Shown here in pieces: positions 24,851 to 37,045 of a stretch of 64,000 bases of DNA. The stretch's first letter is position 1, and every line of letters begins with the position of its first letter. Source of the DNA: Warburgia ugandensis (taxonomy: Eukaryota; Streptophyta; Magnoliopsida; Canellales; Canellaceae); assembly GCA_035236585.1 (NCBI GenBank), contig CP141128.1, positions 34,764,684 to 34,828,683 of the forward strand, given 5' to 3'. The notes under the pieces are model-generated. The model saw nothing but the letters and a program-made list of their open reading frames with translations, did not search any database and was not told the DNA's origin. The position numbers and the translations under genes are program-made.

Positions 24851-26105
24851 TCTAAAATAAGAAGAGTACCTTCCACGACAACAGTAAGTGCGCAAGCCTA
24901 GTCGATAGTAAGGGTGAACGCTTGTCCCTAAATCCTAGATGCCTGGTCTTGATGAGGTGCCTAGCCTTGTCCTTGAGCTTGTTGAGGCTGTCCCTCTCAA
25001 CTAGCCTTAGGACAGTCGCATGCCAAGTGGCCCAATTGGCCACAAGTAAAACATTGTCTTGGTGTAAAACATGGTCGGCCCCCCTGATCACTATCTATAC
25101 CCTTGGCCTGACCTATTGCTGGTCGAATGGGCCATGCATCTATCCTTGTAGGTGCCAACCTCTTCCTCTTGGCTTCATCAAAAGCTTGTTTAGGCCTTCT
25201 TAGTCTGCTATGATCTTTGTAGAGATCTCTCAACTCACGCTCTAAAATAGATGCAAGTTCCATAGGTTGTGCTACAATAATGAGAGATGATGTCAAAATC
25301 TAGTGCCTTAGATAGAAGTTTAGCCCTCTCACAAACTTTTGAGCTGCCCTCTACCTTCAAGAACGTACATGTGGCTGAACCTGCACAGTCGAGAGAACTC
25401 TACCTCATACTATGCCATTGTTCTGGTGGAAGCTCCTACCCTGCACGATTGCCATGAAGTCTAATTCCATCTTCTCCTGAGGGTTAGGAGGAAGAAATTG
25501 GTTTGTAAAGATGACCTGGAAGTCATCCCAAGAAATCATGTCTTCATCTTCAAAGAAACTCTTCCTAGCAATTGGCTTCAACTGCGCTGCATGGCCCTCT
25601 AAAATAAATGTGGCTGCTACTACTCTGCGACCCTTAGGCATTGCCATCGCCTTAGAGATCCTCTCTACATCAAATAGCTAAGTATTTGCTGCTTTTAGAC
25701 GGTCTCTACCTGAGAACTTAGGAGCAATCCTCTTAAATCTCTCAAGAAGGTTATTCGTTGGGTGACGTCCCTCTCCCTTTGAATCCAATGCCCCATCTGC
25801 ACATGAAGTTCAAGCTAATGCTAGGAACCTCTGAGTCATGCTGTGGAGGTAAAGATTGACGACCTCATCTACTAGGTCACCTCAGGCTCTACCACTACCC
25901 TTGGCCCCATTTTTTACTAGCTGTGCATCTAATGGTGATGGCAACTATCCATACATTTCCATGGAGGCATTTAAAAACAACTAAGATTCTAGTAAGAGTT
26001 GTTTTCTAATCATTATAACTAAGATCTCTACCTAGTTCTAGGACTTAACCCTCCTAAGTGTTTACACATTCACTCTCAGCGACTTTAATTGTGATTAGTG
26101 TGGCA
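24851..26105 (-). pseudogene. gypsy-2 gag and start of protease region (fossil)
   Basis: Visible gag pieces on the minus strand are ISWDDFQVIFTNQFLP near 25530, in the capsid-like retrotransposon gag region, and the zinc knuckle CFTCGQLGHLACDC (CX2CX4HX4C) near 25020-25060. Sequence resembling the entry of the protease region (VVxGTLL) follows near 24860, and then the LINE begins. These fit a Ty3/gypsy chromovirus of the Tekay/Del or Reina kind, but the exact lineage cannot be set without pol. The remaining pol domains are not found in the window. Broken, with several breaks. It lies just downstream of a minus-strand primer site and 5' LTR. Confidence 0.75.
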
Positions 26106-26120
26106 CATGCTTTGATACCA
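26102..26120 (-). other. Primer binding site of gypsy-2, tRNA-iMet type
   Basis: On the minus strand TGGTATCAAAGC begins at 26120, one mismatch from TGGTATCAGAGC. It sets gypsy-2 on the minus strand, with its 5' LTR to the right. Confidence 0.75.
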
Positions 26121-26900
26121 AAATCTAAAATATCCTAGGTTTCTCAAGCCTTTATGGAATTTAAGTTGGAAAACAATGAAAATTTCTTGTTTTAGAAAAT
26201 ATTATCATAGTGATAATACATATGTAATTTTAAGGAATTCATCAACTTCTTTCTAGGAGTTATGGAAAAGCCTCCACATATATGTAAAAAAATAATCTTC
26301 TAACTTATGAATGGCTAGAGATACATGCCATAAGGTCATCCATACTATCACAAGTAAAGGCGTGTGTCAACAGAAGTTTAAGTTATATGCAATATCTCAA
26401 AATCGAATCCTATACATGGATTCTAACAAAAGGAACTACACTTAAATCATAATCTCCTCACATTCACCTTCCCTGTATCTCTAGCTCTCGAGCTACTTGG
26501 AGTATCACCTATAATCCTGTTTGCAGGGGGTGAGAAAACATAATAGCTCACAGTAGGGTGAAAAACTAATACAAGCTGGAATGCCTAAAATATAGTATGC
26601 AATATCATATGCATAAGTGAATGTCTATCCATACATATATGTATACAATTATATATATATATATATATATAATCCCTAAAAGGTGTGATCAACACATGTG
26701 CAATAGAGATCCACAAAGACATATGATTTCAAATAATCCATAATGCTTGAAGCAAGTGAAGAATTTGTCAAATTGGTGTGTTTAAGACAAATGATGTTGA
26801 ACTAAGGCGCATAGCCTCAATTCGCAGTGCACAAATCTATGCCCACATAATCATGGAAAACTGATTGCTCCATATCACAATGGAATATAGTCTTACCACT

Positions 26901-27059
26901 AGGGACCATCAATGGCATGTAGTCCTACCACCAAGGATTATTAGTACCATATCATCCTACCACTAGGGACCACCGATGGTATATCATCCTCCCACCGGGA
27001 CAACCAGTGGCATATTGTCCTACCACTAGGGACCAATGGTCTAAACTCTCGAGAATGAT
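26901..27059. repeat. 32-bp minisatellite, 5 units
   Basis: The AGGGACC-like motif recurs at 26901, 26933, 26965, 26997 and 27028. It is the same unit as at 13342-13597, in the sister LTR, with three fewer copies. Confidence 0.85.
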
Positions 27060-27324
27060 CGGCATGTGCAGCATGCTAACAAACACACAAATACCTATGC
27101 TTGGCCCTATTGTCATCCACTAATGACTACCGTGGCCTCTATGTCTGCACATGGATACTTACATGAACCGTGACTCATTGGACCTCATGGGGGCTACCCA
27201 GCTACAACTCAAAGTACTTTCCTATGAGAAGGTACTCCTACTACGCACCATCTCCATGGAAATGCTTGTATCAATCTCATCTGAAAGGTCAATGGACAAT
27301 TGCACCTCCTTGCATAAGGTCCCT

Positions 27325-27775
27325 AGGATTTATAGCTGCATGCAGCATGCCTACTTTTAGGTCTTACTGTTGCCCTAGGTGCACAAGCCTTTGGGTCTTG
27401 TGGTACTCATAGAGTACCTACCGAGTTATCTAGGACTTAGGACACTCCAAGAGTGACTGCACAAAACATAGATGAAATCCATATCCACTAGGACTTATAG
27501 CTTCTCGTGGAGTGCTTACCTAAGCATCAACAAATTTGAATCCATCAGGACTTATGGCCACTTGTAAAGTGCTACCTAAACCATCAATGAAATCCATAAT
27601 CATTAGGGCTTATAGCTGGTTGTATAGCACCTCCCTAAGTATAAAAAAAACTGCATTCATTAGGACTTACAACCACTTATAGTGTCTATCAAAAGTATCA
27701 ATGACATCCATAATCATCAGTGGTTATAGCTGCTTGCAGAGTGTATGCCTATGTATCCACAAAACTAAACACATA
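27325..27775. repeat. 57-bp minisatellite in gypsy-2 5' LTR
   Basis: The phrase AGGACTTATAGC and variants starts at 27432, 27490, 27548, 27605, 27662 and 27719 (spacing 57-58 bases). Poorer copies extend left to about 27325. Units also share '..TGCTTACCTAAGTATCAATGAAATCCAT'-like sequence. It ends by about 27775. Confidence 0.8.
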
Positions 27776-30511
27776 GCTAAAAAAAAATCCAAATCTCATG
27801 GCTCACGACCACATTAGTTGTGCTTGCCAAGTTTCGATGAAGACAATGTCTCTAGTCCTTGGCCCAATCTATGAACTCATTAGTTCAAATCATAGAAATC
27901 ACTAAATCATGAACATGATAGATCATCATGCATTGTCATCCTATGTCTGGTAGTGTAAAGTATTTAGTTAATCTAATTCTCAACTTATAGTGAAGTCATT
28001 TAGTTAGTATTGCCCTATTCATGTATTAAGGTTTACATGTCTTATGGCAAGGAGCCCTATGGTCCTTATTATTATGTCATGTCATTATCATTTTCATACC
28101 TTAGCTAACACTCCCTTAGTGTTTATCTTGAGGTTATCATGTTTAATAATTATTTGTTATCTAGTATGTCCTTAAAGTTATTAACAAAAAACAAAGATTT
28201 AGACTCAATTCATAATTAAGTTTTTTTAGCTTCTTTTCATTTTAAACGTCACGAGCAAGTTGAATGCTAAGTTCTAGATGAGCTATTGTTTGGTGACAAG
28301 GTATAAGGGCCTTGAAATATGGAAGCTAAGACATAATATACTAAGTCCTTTCGTGTATCATGCCCCTAATAACTAAGTTAGGGGTTTCCAATTGATTTTT
28401 ACATATAATTCTCATGTAGTTTAGCCTATGAGTTTGCAAGTGAAGTTTGCTTAATGATTGCACTTAGTTTTCTAAGTGTTTTAGAATTTCAGCCTAGGGA
28501 AATTGTATAATTTCCTTTACTTAGGATAGTTACCTATTTTTCCTTCTCAATTTTCACCTTAATGATGGATTCTTATTTCTTACATTATTAGAAAGATGTT
28601 CAATTAGTGGGGATCACTTTTCCTTTTAGAATTTTGGCCAAAGAGAAATTTGGTACTTTCCTCCACTTAGGATGATTTTCATTTTGCACTTCACTAATTC
28701 CAGTTTAAAAGTGGTTTTACATTCTTCATATCATTAGTAAGGAGGGTCATTAGTGGTAGTCACATTCCTAACTTGAAACGGTTCAAATTTTAAATATTTT
28801 CCTTTAGCTGCAATTCATGAATTTCTAAAATTCCCTATAAGTGTAAAATTTACACATAAAGTTTTGGAACTGAATTTCCATGGAACTTGAGAATTCATGT
28901 CATCTTCTTCACTTGACCCCAAACTAGTAGCTAGATGCAATTGGTTATTCAATTTCAAGCATCTTCAAAGCTTGAGAAAATGAAGTTTTTCTTACCTTTT
29001 GATAGTTTTCCCTTCCCCAAACCTGCAACATTACTTAAATTGAGGTCAAATTCAAAGGATTTTCAAACTAAAAGGTAAGACTTCCTTACCATATGACCAA
29101 ACCAGTAAGTGGTGTTTATTGGTTCGTGATCTTCTTAAGTTCATATTACCACTCCATTCTAAATGATTTTGATAATATTCTTAATGAACATCTTCCCATT
29201 TTTTTTAATAATTAATTTTTTGGCAAGGAGGGTACTAATAAGTGGAGGAAAAGAACTAGTTTCCTACTACTATTCTCAAGAAATTGCATGATTTCCTCCA
29301 TGTTTGAGCCCCCAAATCAGCAACTAAAAACTACAGATTATGGGTGGAAATTTCTTAAAATTTGTAGGTAGATAAGTGGTCTTAAAGACCCATAATTTAC
29401 TTTAACCCAATTTGCATTAAACTGATTGTTACATCAATGGGATTGGGTGACCTCTACCTACCTGTATGTAGGAAGAACTTCGTGCCCCCAGTCCCTATTC
29501 CAAATTTGATCATAAAACATCCTTAGAAAACATCACCAAAAGTACAGCTTGAATGCATCATTAGAAGGTCCATGAAGCCAAAAAACATGGAGATTAAAGG
29601 TGGTTGCTAATGTGATGAACATCTCCTGCTCATCATGAACCAGCAATGGCAGTCAAAGTAGAGCACACATGATTTTATAAAAAAAACAATTTGACACGAA
29701 TTCAATAGAAATCAAGCATCATTTGAGTCATGCATACTCCAAAAATATATATCAACATCATTCATGAAGATAAGTGCGAATATAGGCATGAATTCTCCAA
29801 TCAAAGTGAACATTTCATATTCAACATGCTGTTGATTCAATGTTACAAGAAACCAGTAACACCAGGAATTTGAGAACAAATCATGTAAATTTGGGTTGGC
29901 TAATCCAAACCCATATTTGAGTTTCATCCTACTTCAGATCCTCCACTTGAGATTGAGGTTTAAACAGTTGGATCGATGCTCGTCCTTCTCTAAGTTACAG
30001 GCTCCCAGCTTCTTGCTTGGAGTTTCACCCAGTGGAGAAGAAGCTCTATGTTTTAGCTCCTTCCCTCTTCACCAAGCTTCAATATTGTTTAAACTCAAAC
30101 CCCTCAGATTCTCCCTTCTTCGTCCTTTATTCATTCTCCCCTACTTCTTCTTCCTTCATTAATGGCTGGAAATTTGTTTCTAGCCTTTTTTTTTTAAAAT
30201 TTCATTTTATACTTAGGTTGAGTTTTTATGCATGAGAAAAATGAAGGACGTGGGGTCCAGTTGCCCATGGCTGGTGCCCCACATGGATGGCCTAGATCCA
30301 ATGGATCAAGACTAGGTCCACTTAAATTGTGAAATCAATTAGCTCTTGTATTTAACTAACTTGTTTTCAATTATATCATGTTCAAGGTACATTTTACAAT
30401 TGTACCCTGGGCAATAATTGATCAATTTTACAATTCCAAGCTAATTAGTTGGAATTTCACCTTAGGATATGGGGTGTTTAGGTTGGGGTTTTCACCTGGT
30501 CTAACAAATTC

Positions 30512-31640
30512 CTTAATTTAGCATCAATTTATATTTTATATTTTAATTTTATTTTGCAAAGTCGTTTATGTTTAATTTAATGTAATTATCAAATCACCAT
30601 TTTTCTTTGGAAACTTTGTTTCTAAATATCCAAATTAAGTTGACAATCAGTTTTGATATTTTAAACTAACCTAATTTCTCAACACACTCATTCTATTCTT
30701 TATTTTTACCTTTAGAACACACCCTTAATCAATAAAATTAAACAAAAAAAATTACCTTATTTGTTTTTTTAAATGTATGAATTTACTTATTAGAATTATT
30801 TATTTACAAATGTTACATTTTTTGTTTTGAAAATTCCTTAAGTCTTGACATGTTTTCTCTAGAATGGATCAGTTTGTTCTAACACTTTTGTTTTCGCATT
30901 GCTTCATGTGCATCTTCTTGTTTTCTTTTAGCATAGGTTGATGTGCATTTTGCTATCGTAGTATCTTACATTGAGATAGTTTTTACCAATAACAAAACAT
31001 GGTAAGACATTTGTACTTGAATGATCTAGATGCATCTTCTATCAAATGTAACATACAGGGTGCATCATCTTTACTATGAAACTTATAGAGTGCAACATCC
31101 AATATGAGAAATATTCTTGGGCACATAATCTTTAATGTGTAACAGATAGGACACATGCTTCTTGTTTTCATTTGGTTTTGATGTTCATCTCTTATGATTG
31201 TACCATCATGTAGTAAGATAGTTTTAGTGAGGGCTTTGTGTTGGAACTTTGTATTGGGAATGATTTTGGCGCATCATTGTTAAGGTATAATGAATAGGGT
31301 GTAGGTTTCTTCCACACATCCACTGCAATTTAATCCCTATGTCTACTGTTACATAGTATTTTGTATTCTACCATTACAATTTGATATCCATGGTTACAAA
31401 TATGTAGTGGTTTACCCACACACACACACTGCCATTGATCTATGCTATTACTACTTGGTAGTTCCTATGCACTCACTGTCATTTGATCCATAATAATATT
31501 GGTATGTGGTGGTCATGATGTACTAACTACTATTGATCCATGTCCATGCACACAACACATGTACACCCTCTAGTTATGATTTGAGGAGTTAGGAAATATA
31601 TTAATTTAAAAGGATTATTTATGTGCCCAATTTGTCAGCA
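30512..31640. other. Unassigned AT-rich stretch
   Basis: No gene, LTR end or repeat family could be recognised. It holds several loose GTGCATCWTCTT-like repeats (30908-31165) and a (CA)6 run near 31424. Possibly the flank of the gypsy-2 insertion or part of an older element. Confidence 0.5.
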
Positions 31641-32773
31641 GCACATTGTGTGTCTTAATAATTGCTATAACTGCATAGCTCTATTGGAGTATAGATTAGA
31701 AAATAGTAGCTGATCCCACTAGGACTCTATGATTAAAGGGGTTAATTAAGACCTAGGTTATGTTACTTTAACCAAGCCAAACAAAGGAAAGTGAAGATTC
31801 TAACTAAGGTAACTAAAGCAATGAGGAAAAGTAAGGAACTAAATACATGAAGTAAATAAAGAAACATGTAATTAAAGGAATGATCCTAAACTAGAAAAGG
31901 AAGCAAAAACTAAGTAACTAAGAAAGCAAGGAATTAAACAACTAAACAAAGAAACTAAGGAAGGATGAGATTAATTAAGGAAAGAAAGTAACGAAAGAAA
32001 TTCTCATTAATTGATTTATTATAAGGATTTGTTACATGAGCAAAGTAAAGGTAAGCAATTAAAAATCTTCTTAAAATCTGGGCTTGAATTCTACTATCGG
32101 GCCTTCATGTTGTATCACCTAACAAGAGCTTGTACATTTCTCCATTAACTGGACATGCTACAACCCAAAAGTCAAATCTTTTTCCAAGTATCCTTAGGAA
32201 TGAAGTGCTAAGGAAGCCAAGAGAAGAGATTCCTAACACCTTTTCTAAAAGATCACCTCCCATTCAAGAAGTAAAAGAAGGTATGGAATGGAAGTGCAAA
32301 ACAAAGTTGCTAGAAACTATTAGAAAAGAGGGTACCTCTTAAGGTGAGAGGCAATGAGTGGATAAGAAGTCATTCATAGTTAAGTTAGGGGCAGCCATAG
32401 GGGAGGCTTCCTACCTTAAGAAGGAACTAGAATAAAAGGAATGTAACATGGTGATAGTGGCCCTTGGATTAGAACTCACCAAATTTTAGCCTTAGGAAAT
32501 GAGTAAGGAGATATGCCCTTAGATAGGAATTGGAGTGGCTTTGTGGAAAGATTCATTTTCCACTCAAAACCTTAATCTAGGATGAGAAAGACTTCTTGCT
32601 GCCATAGAATGGTACAAGGCTTCTTTCCTTCTCCTTTAATCCTAAAACCCATAAAGAAAAAACAAAAGAGAAGGACAAAGGAGAAGAATGAGTCTAACAA
32701 AAAGAAGTGAAGAAGGTGAATGATGTGTGGAAGAAAGATGGAGGAATTGTGCATTTTACTTAAGGTGGTGGGA

Positions 32774-32776
<3 letters not shown>

Positions 32777-32822
<46 letters not shown>
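32777..32822. repeat. (TG)23 microsatellite
   Basis: Uninterrupted TG run; it creates spurious poly-Cys/Val and poly-Thr/His frames. Confidence 0.95.
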
Positions 32823-32827
<5 letters not shown>

Positions 32828-33441
32828 TTGAATGGAGACAAGAGTGTGGAGGTGCATGGAATGGAAGGTGTGTGTGAGATGGATGAGGAGGCAGTGGGGT
32901 TTTGTGAGTGGAATAGAAGAAGGAGATAAAGGGATGAGTGGGGGGTGCACGCTATGCTTATGAGGTGATGCATTTAAAGAAAAAGAGTGTAAGGGAGGTG
33001 GTGGCATTCCTATGTGTTCTTTAAAGAAGCGTGCAAGGATGCTTGTAGCTAATGAGTGTATGCAATGGATAATTTTAAAACATGGAAGACATGATAGATG
33101 TATGGAAAGGAAAGCATGAAAATTACATGTAAAGTATGGTAATTTCTAGGATGTATACTTATGCTTCATGCATACAATATATATATATATATATATGTAT
33201 GTACATGAAAGGATGAATATGTGCAACTAGATGGTGTGTGCAACATAAAGAGGAAGGATGCATGCAAAACATGAAAGCATGCATGGGTAATATGTGTAAA
33301 CTAAGTGCAAGCATGGAAATGGAGGAAAAGAGGAGAAATGAAAAGATAAGAAAGGGACATGGTTGCGTTGAGGACCCTTATATTCACTCCATAGGCTGGG
33401 GCATTTTGGTTGTGGGAGCTGGGTTGAGGATGATCTCATCA

Positions 33442-33475
33442 CCCCCCCGGGCGCGCCCCCCCCCCCCCCCCCCCC
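33442..33475. repeat. C homopolymer with GGGCGCG core
   Basis: ACCCCCCCGGGCGCG is followed by twenty C. It is out of keeping with the AT-rich surroundings; it may be a real low-complexity tract or an assembly or consensus artefact. Confidence 0.8.
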
Positions 33476-34199
33476 ATTTCTCCTATGCTTTGGCTCTTGA
33501 GCTCTAGGAAAATTTATAAAATAGGTTTTCCTTCTCTGTAATCTTTTATTTATAGATTTTTAGGAGTGGAAGCCCTATGGATGGATGGCTGGGATCTAAG
33601 GAGGAAAGGAAGAAGGGTTGAGATTGAATGATGATGAGAAGGGAAGGAGCGATAGGGGAAAACATGGAATTGAGTGTGGGGTGTATTTGGCTTGAAATAC
33701 AATTGGATAGGTGAGATGGGATAGGAAGGTGGGGAAAGGAAAGGTATAAGGGTGGTTGGGAAAGTAGATTTGGTAAGGTAGGAAAGAGAATTGCTTAGGA
33801 GGAAAGGAAGAGAGGAATATTAGGAGATAATTTAGGAAGTTAAGTGGGATTTGGTTGGAATTAGAAAGTGGATTAGGGGGAGGCATGATTTCCATGTGGA
33901 TATGTTGGAGTTACTAAATATGTAAGCAATGGTGGAGGTATCTCCTACATTAGGACTTGAATTTGGCTTTCAACAAGGGCAAGGTGTCTAGGGTTTTTAT
34001 CTTTTTCAAAGTTATTCTCCTTCTTGGCCATGTCCAATCTTTAAGGAAAGGAAGCCTTTGGGATATGAGGTTCATTAAAAAGGGACTCAGATGAAAAGAA
34101 TGTGGGCTATACTATTTCTTTCTCTTACTGAGTTTGGGTATGCTTTTCTTTCTCCTCAGGTTGTGGGGTTTCCCTAGTCTGGCCTACCTAATTATCTAT

Positions 34200-35960
34200 T
34201 TGTCCTCCATTCCAATGGATTTTGATGGATTTGGCTTAATTGAACAATGCAAAACTAATCTCATACTAACCCTTGGAATTCAGTAGTGGTTGACTAGGAA
34301 ACTTTCCTTTTTCCCTCTCTTAAAGAGCAGCAGATAGCTGGCCTATCCAATATTCCAACTTTGCGATAGACTACGAGTTAGCATACAAGGTTTGTTTAGT
34401 TTCATTTTGGAATTTCATGGTCCCTTGCATGAGCATGTTCAAAATTTCGTCTAGAGATGGTTTCCTTTGTTGTGGTGAAAACTGTGGAGGCAGCTACTGT
34501 TGCTATTGAAGCATGTTATTTTTAGGAAACGATTTTTGAGGGGTTTCCTCGATGGACCCCCTTGATGGTTATTCTTTGGCCGTGAGAAGTTTGGATGGCT
34601 AGCCTATTTAGGATTATAGGTTTTAGAATAAAGATTATTATTGCTAGGTTAGCAATATGTGTGCACATTCACTTGCTCTAAAAAGAACTTGGGAAACCAG
34701 ATCTAGATGGACATGATGGAGCACAGTGATTTGGATTAGAACAAATTGAACATACATTAGATTGAGGTAGTGTAGGAGATATTTTCATCATGAAAGCACC
34801 TAACTATTGGGTTAGATCATCTACCTTTCTTGCCTTATGGGCCAACACGTCAATTTTACTAGAAAGATTTTGAGTGACCCCTATTTGATATAATCCAGCA
34901 TTCTTTAACAAGTTTGAATTTCTATCCTTCTGGGTAGAGTAGTCCCATTACTATGAATTCTCACATGTGTTTCAAACAAATTTCAGGCTTCCACATTGCT
35001 TTCACTCATGAAAGCCTCTCTAATACATCGGTTCCTCCAACTAGTTACCTCTAGAAGGTTGTCCTGAGAGTTTCTGTGATCATATACGATAAACCAAACA
35101 ACCAAACAATGTGACCTAAAAGAAGAGGAAAAACAACCTATAACTTACAACTAAAAGAGTAATAACTTCTGTCGTGGAGCGAAGGGACTATCCAAAGATA
35201 GGCCTGAGCGGAATAGGTTGAGTTAAACCTAGGAGTAAAAGAGGAAGAAACCTCTTTAACTAATTGTCTTACCGGGTCGCCATGAGCATAGCGAATGGAA
35301 AAAGGCCCTACCAATCTATCTTGAGACTAAGGAAGGAAGGAGGAAGCTAAGGGAAGGGAGTGTCACTAATAGCTCTTATTCCTTAAGTTAGATCTTATAC
35401 CTCAAGTAGGAGTATGTCCTTTAATTGGTTAGACCATCATAGAAATATTGAACCTGTTTCCACCCTTCAAATCCATGGTGGAGACATTTCAAAAGCAAGT
35501 CCTTCCAACATTCTCAGCATTCCTAAAATTCTCTCTTTCTTTTTGTTTGAAATTTATAATTTCATGCCTAAGGGCATTGGTTTTATGGATAGGGAAAAAC
35601 CTAATCAAGAATTTCCTATATAGTTGATCTCATGTGGTGATGAAGCCTACTTCTAGAGAGTTGAGCCCTACCTTAGCTTTATCCTTAGAGAAAATGAGAA
35701 TATTCTAAACCTAATAGAGTGATCTAAGAAATTTCTATATTTAAAGGTAGAATAGACGTCAAGGAATTACTTGACATGATGTTATGGATCCTCCTTATTC
35801 AATGCATAGAAATTTCGTACGAGTTGAATAACCCCTAGTTTCAACTCTAAGTGTTTTGCATTACTTGCAGGTAGGGCTACACATGATGGTGGGTTGAATT
35901 GGGCAAGCATAGAGTAATCTTTCAATGGTTTCACTTTTAATACCTTGTCGGTCATTTCTG
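34200..35960 (-). pseudogene. Athila/Tat gag fossil, minus strand
   Basis: Minus-strand readings show the conserved gag order of this lineage. LELKLGVIQLVRNFY comes first (about 35850-35800), followed by HSIRFRIFSFSLR (about 35700). Later comes SKTYNPK (about 34610), like NPYSNTYNPGW of Athila gag, and PSLDEILNMLMQGTMKF (about 34450), like the SLEEMLLQYMQ tail. It follows a leader at 36050-37040 and precedes a probable LTR to the left. Broken by many changes. No pol is seen between this gag and the LTR, so the copy is internally shortened or non-autonomous. Confidence 0.7.
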
Positions 35961-36049
35961 CTGCAAGGATCTCTTGATCTTCTACAGTCTTTTAGCCTTG
36001 CCCAATGGTTTGTTTGATTTTTTATCTAATGGTATTAGATCAGGATGAA

Positions 36050-37040
36050 GTGATTGATGACCATGGGATGGTGTACTTGTTTTATATTTGTATACAATAA
36101 AACTAAGTTGTTGTATACAATGAAAGAGATGTTTTTCTCTCTAGTCTAGGGGAGACCTAAACTAGAATATGCAACCTATATGTTAAAATAAGGAAACAAA
36201 TAAGGACACCAAATATTCGTATCCTTAAGCAACAATTTGAAGGCTTTTTTATCTTGAATTTCTTTAAAGGAGAGACTTTTAGATTATTTCTAATCCTAAG
36301 TAGCTCCTTCTCTCTTTCAGATTAATCCTATTGCTTACTTGTTAGAACCCAATCTAAATCAACCACTTCAGACCCTCCTTAGTCATTCATAGGTGATTTG
36401 AGTCATAAAATGTACTGGTAGAGCTAGTCATTTAAATATTAGCACAATCGATTAGATAAGGGCCACTAGGGTAACAATATACTGCCTCCTTCTAAGAGGG
36501 TCCCATGAGCTCAAAGAAGTTACAAGTTCTCTTCTATGTGATTGTTGATTAAAATAGAAGATTGGACTACTTAAGATGTTGTTTAATCTATGTGGGCCAA
36601 GGTGTGGTGAATAAATTCACCCTTAATATTATGGGGGTTGAGTGCCCTTATTAGTGTTTTAAACAATCTCACATAGTTTATTCAACATATAAGCATCATA
36701 AAGCAATCATGTGTCCTATATGCTAGCTAACAAGGGCTCAAGCCCTTAATAGATAGGGCACTATAACCTTGATAGCCTATGTCCTTGGGTGTAACCAAGC
36801 TTAGTCTATCCTTGTTAGGTAGTTACTTTCTAATGCGAGAGTCTTAAAAAGTATGCAACAAGTAAACATGAAATGTTTATATGCTATCAATCTACAATCC
36901 ACAATGCAAGAAATTAAAGTACTATGCAAACCCTAATCTAGGAATTGGAAAGAAGTTAGGAAAGGTCACCTTGGGCTCCTAGAATATGTATTCTCATGCA
37001 AGAGTGGGTCCATGTACATGCCACTTTCTCTTCCTGGTTA
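36050..37040 (-). mobile_element. Athila/Tat leader, minus strand, proximal part
   Basis: Matches the leader at 63140-63930 in order: 'ttgtatacaa', 'ccttctaagagggtcccatgagctcaa', 'gtgggccaaggtgtggtgaataaa' and 'cctatatgctagctaacaagg'. It continues at 39568 on the other side of the solo LTR, where 'gcccacccttgagac...tattacaaccctt' matches 55565-55612. Confidence 0.7.
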
Positions 37041-37045
37041 GTATG

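Larger units (their letters stand above)
26122..30511 (-). mobile_element. gypsy-2 5' LTR (long, with two minisatellites)
   Basis: The left 1 kb matches 12555-13650. The rest has no match elsewhere in the window. Read on the minus strand the likely start is TGTTAGACCAGG at 30511. Possible TATA boxes (GCATAAAAAC near 30230, GTATAAAATG near 30205) and a purine-rich stretch (30020-30170) follow, as in other long gypsy LTRs. The length of 4.4 kb is large but within the range of Tekay/Del LTRs. The right boundary is uncertain; no target duplication is found with 12516-12520. Confidence 0.5.
31640..34000 (-). mobile_element. Probable Athila/Tat LTR, minus strand
   Basis: The AACTAAG-rich stretch at 31780-31990 resembles 56050-56300 in the minus-strand Athila LTR. 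It lies downstream, in minus sense, of a gag fossil. It contains (TG)23 at 32777-32822 and a C homopolymer at 33456-33475. Frames here (32572-32973 and others) are read through the TG repeat or purine-rich DNA and are not genes. Both edges are approximate. Confidence 0.45.

Noticed and set aside
32572-33007. Frames with poly-His/Thr or Cys/Val
   Set aside because: They are translations of the (TG)n microsatellite and neighbouring purine-rich DNA.
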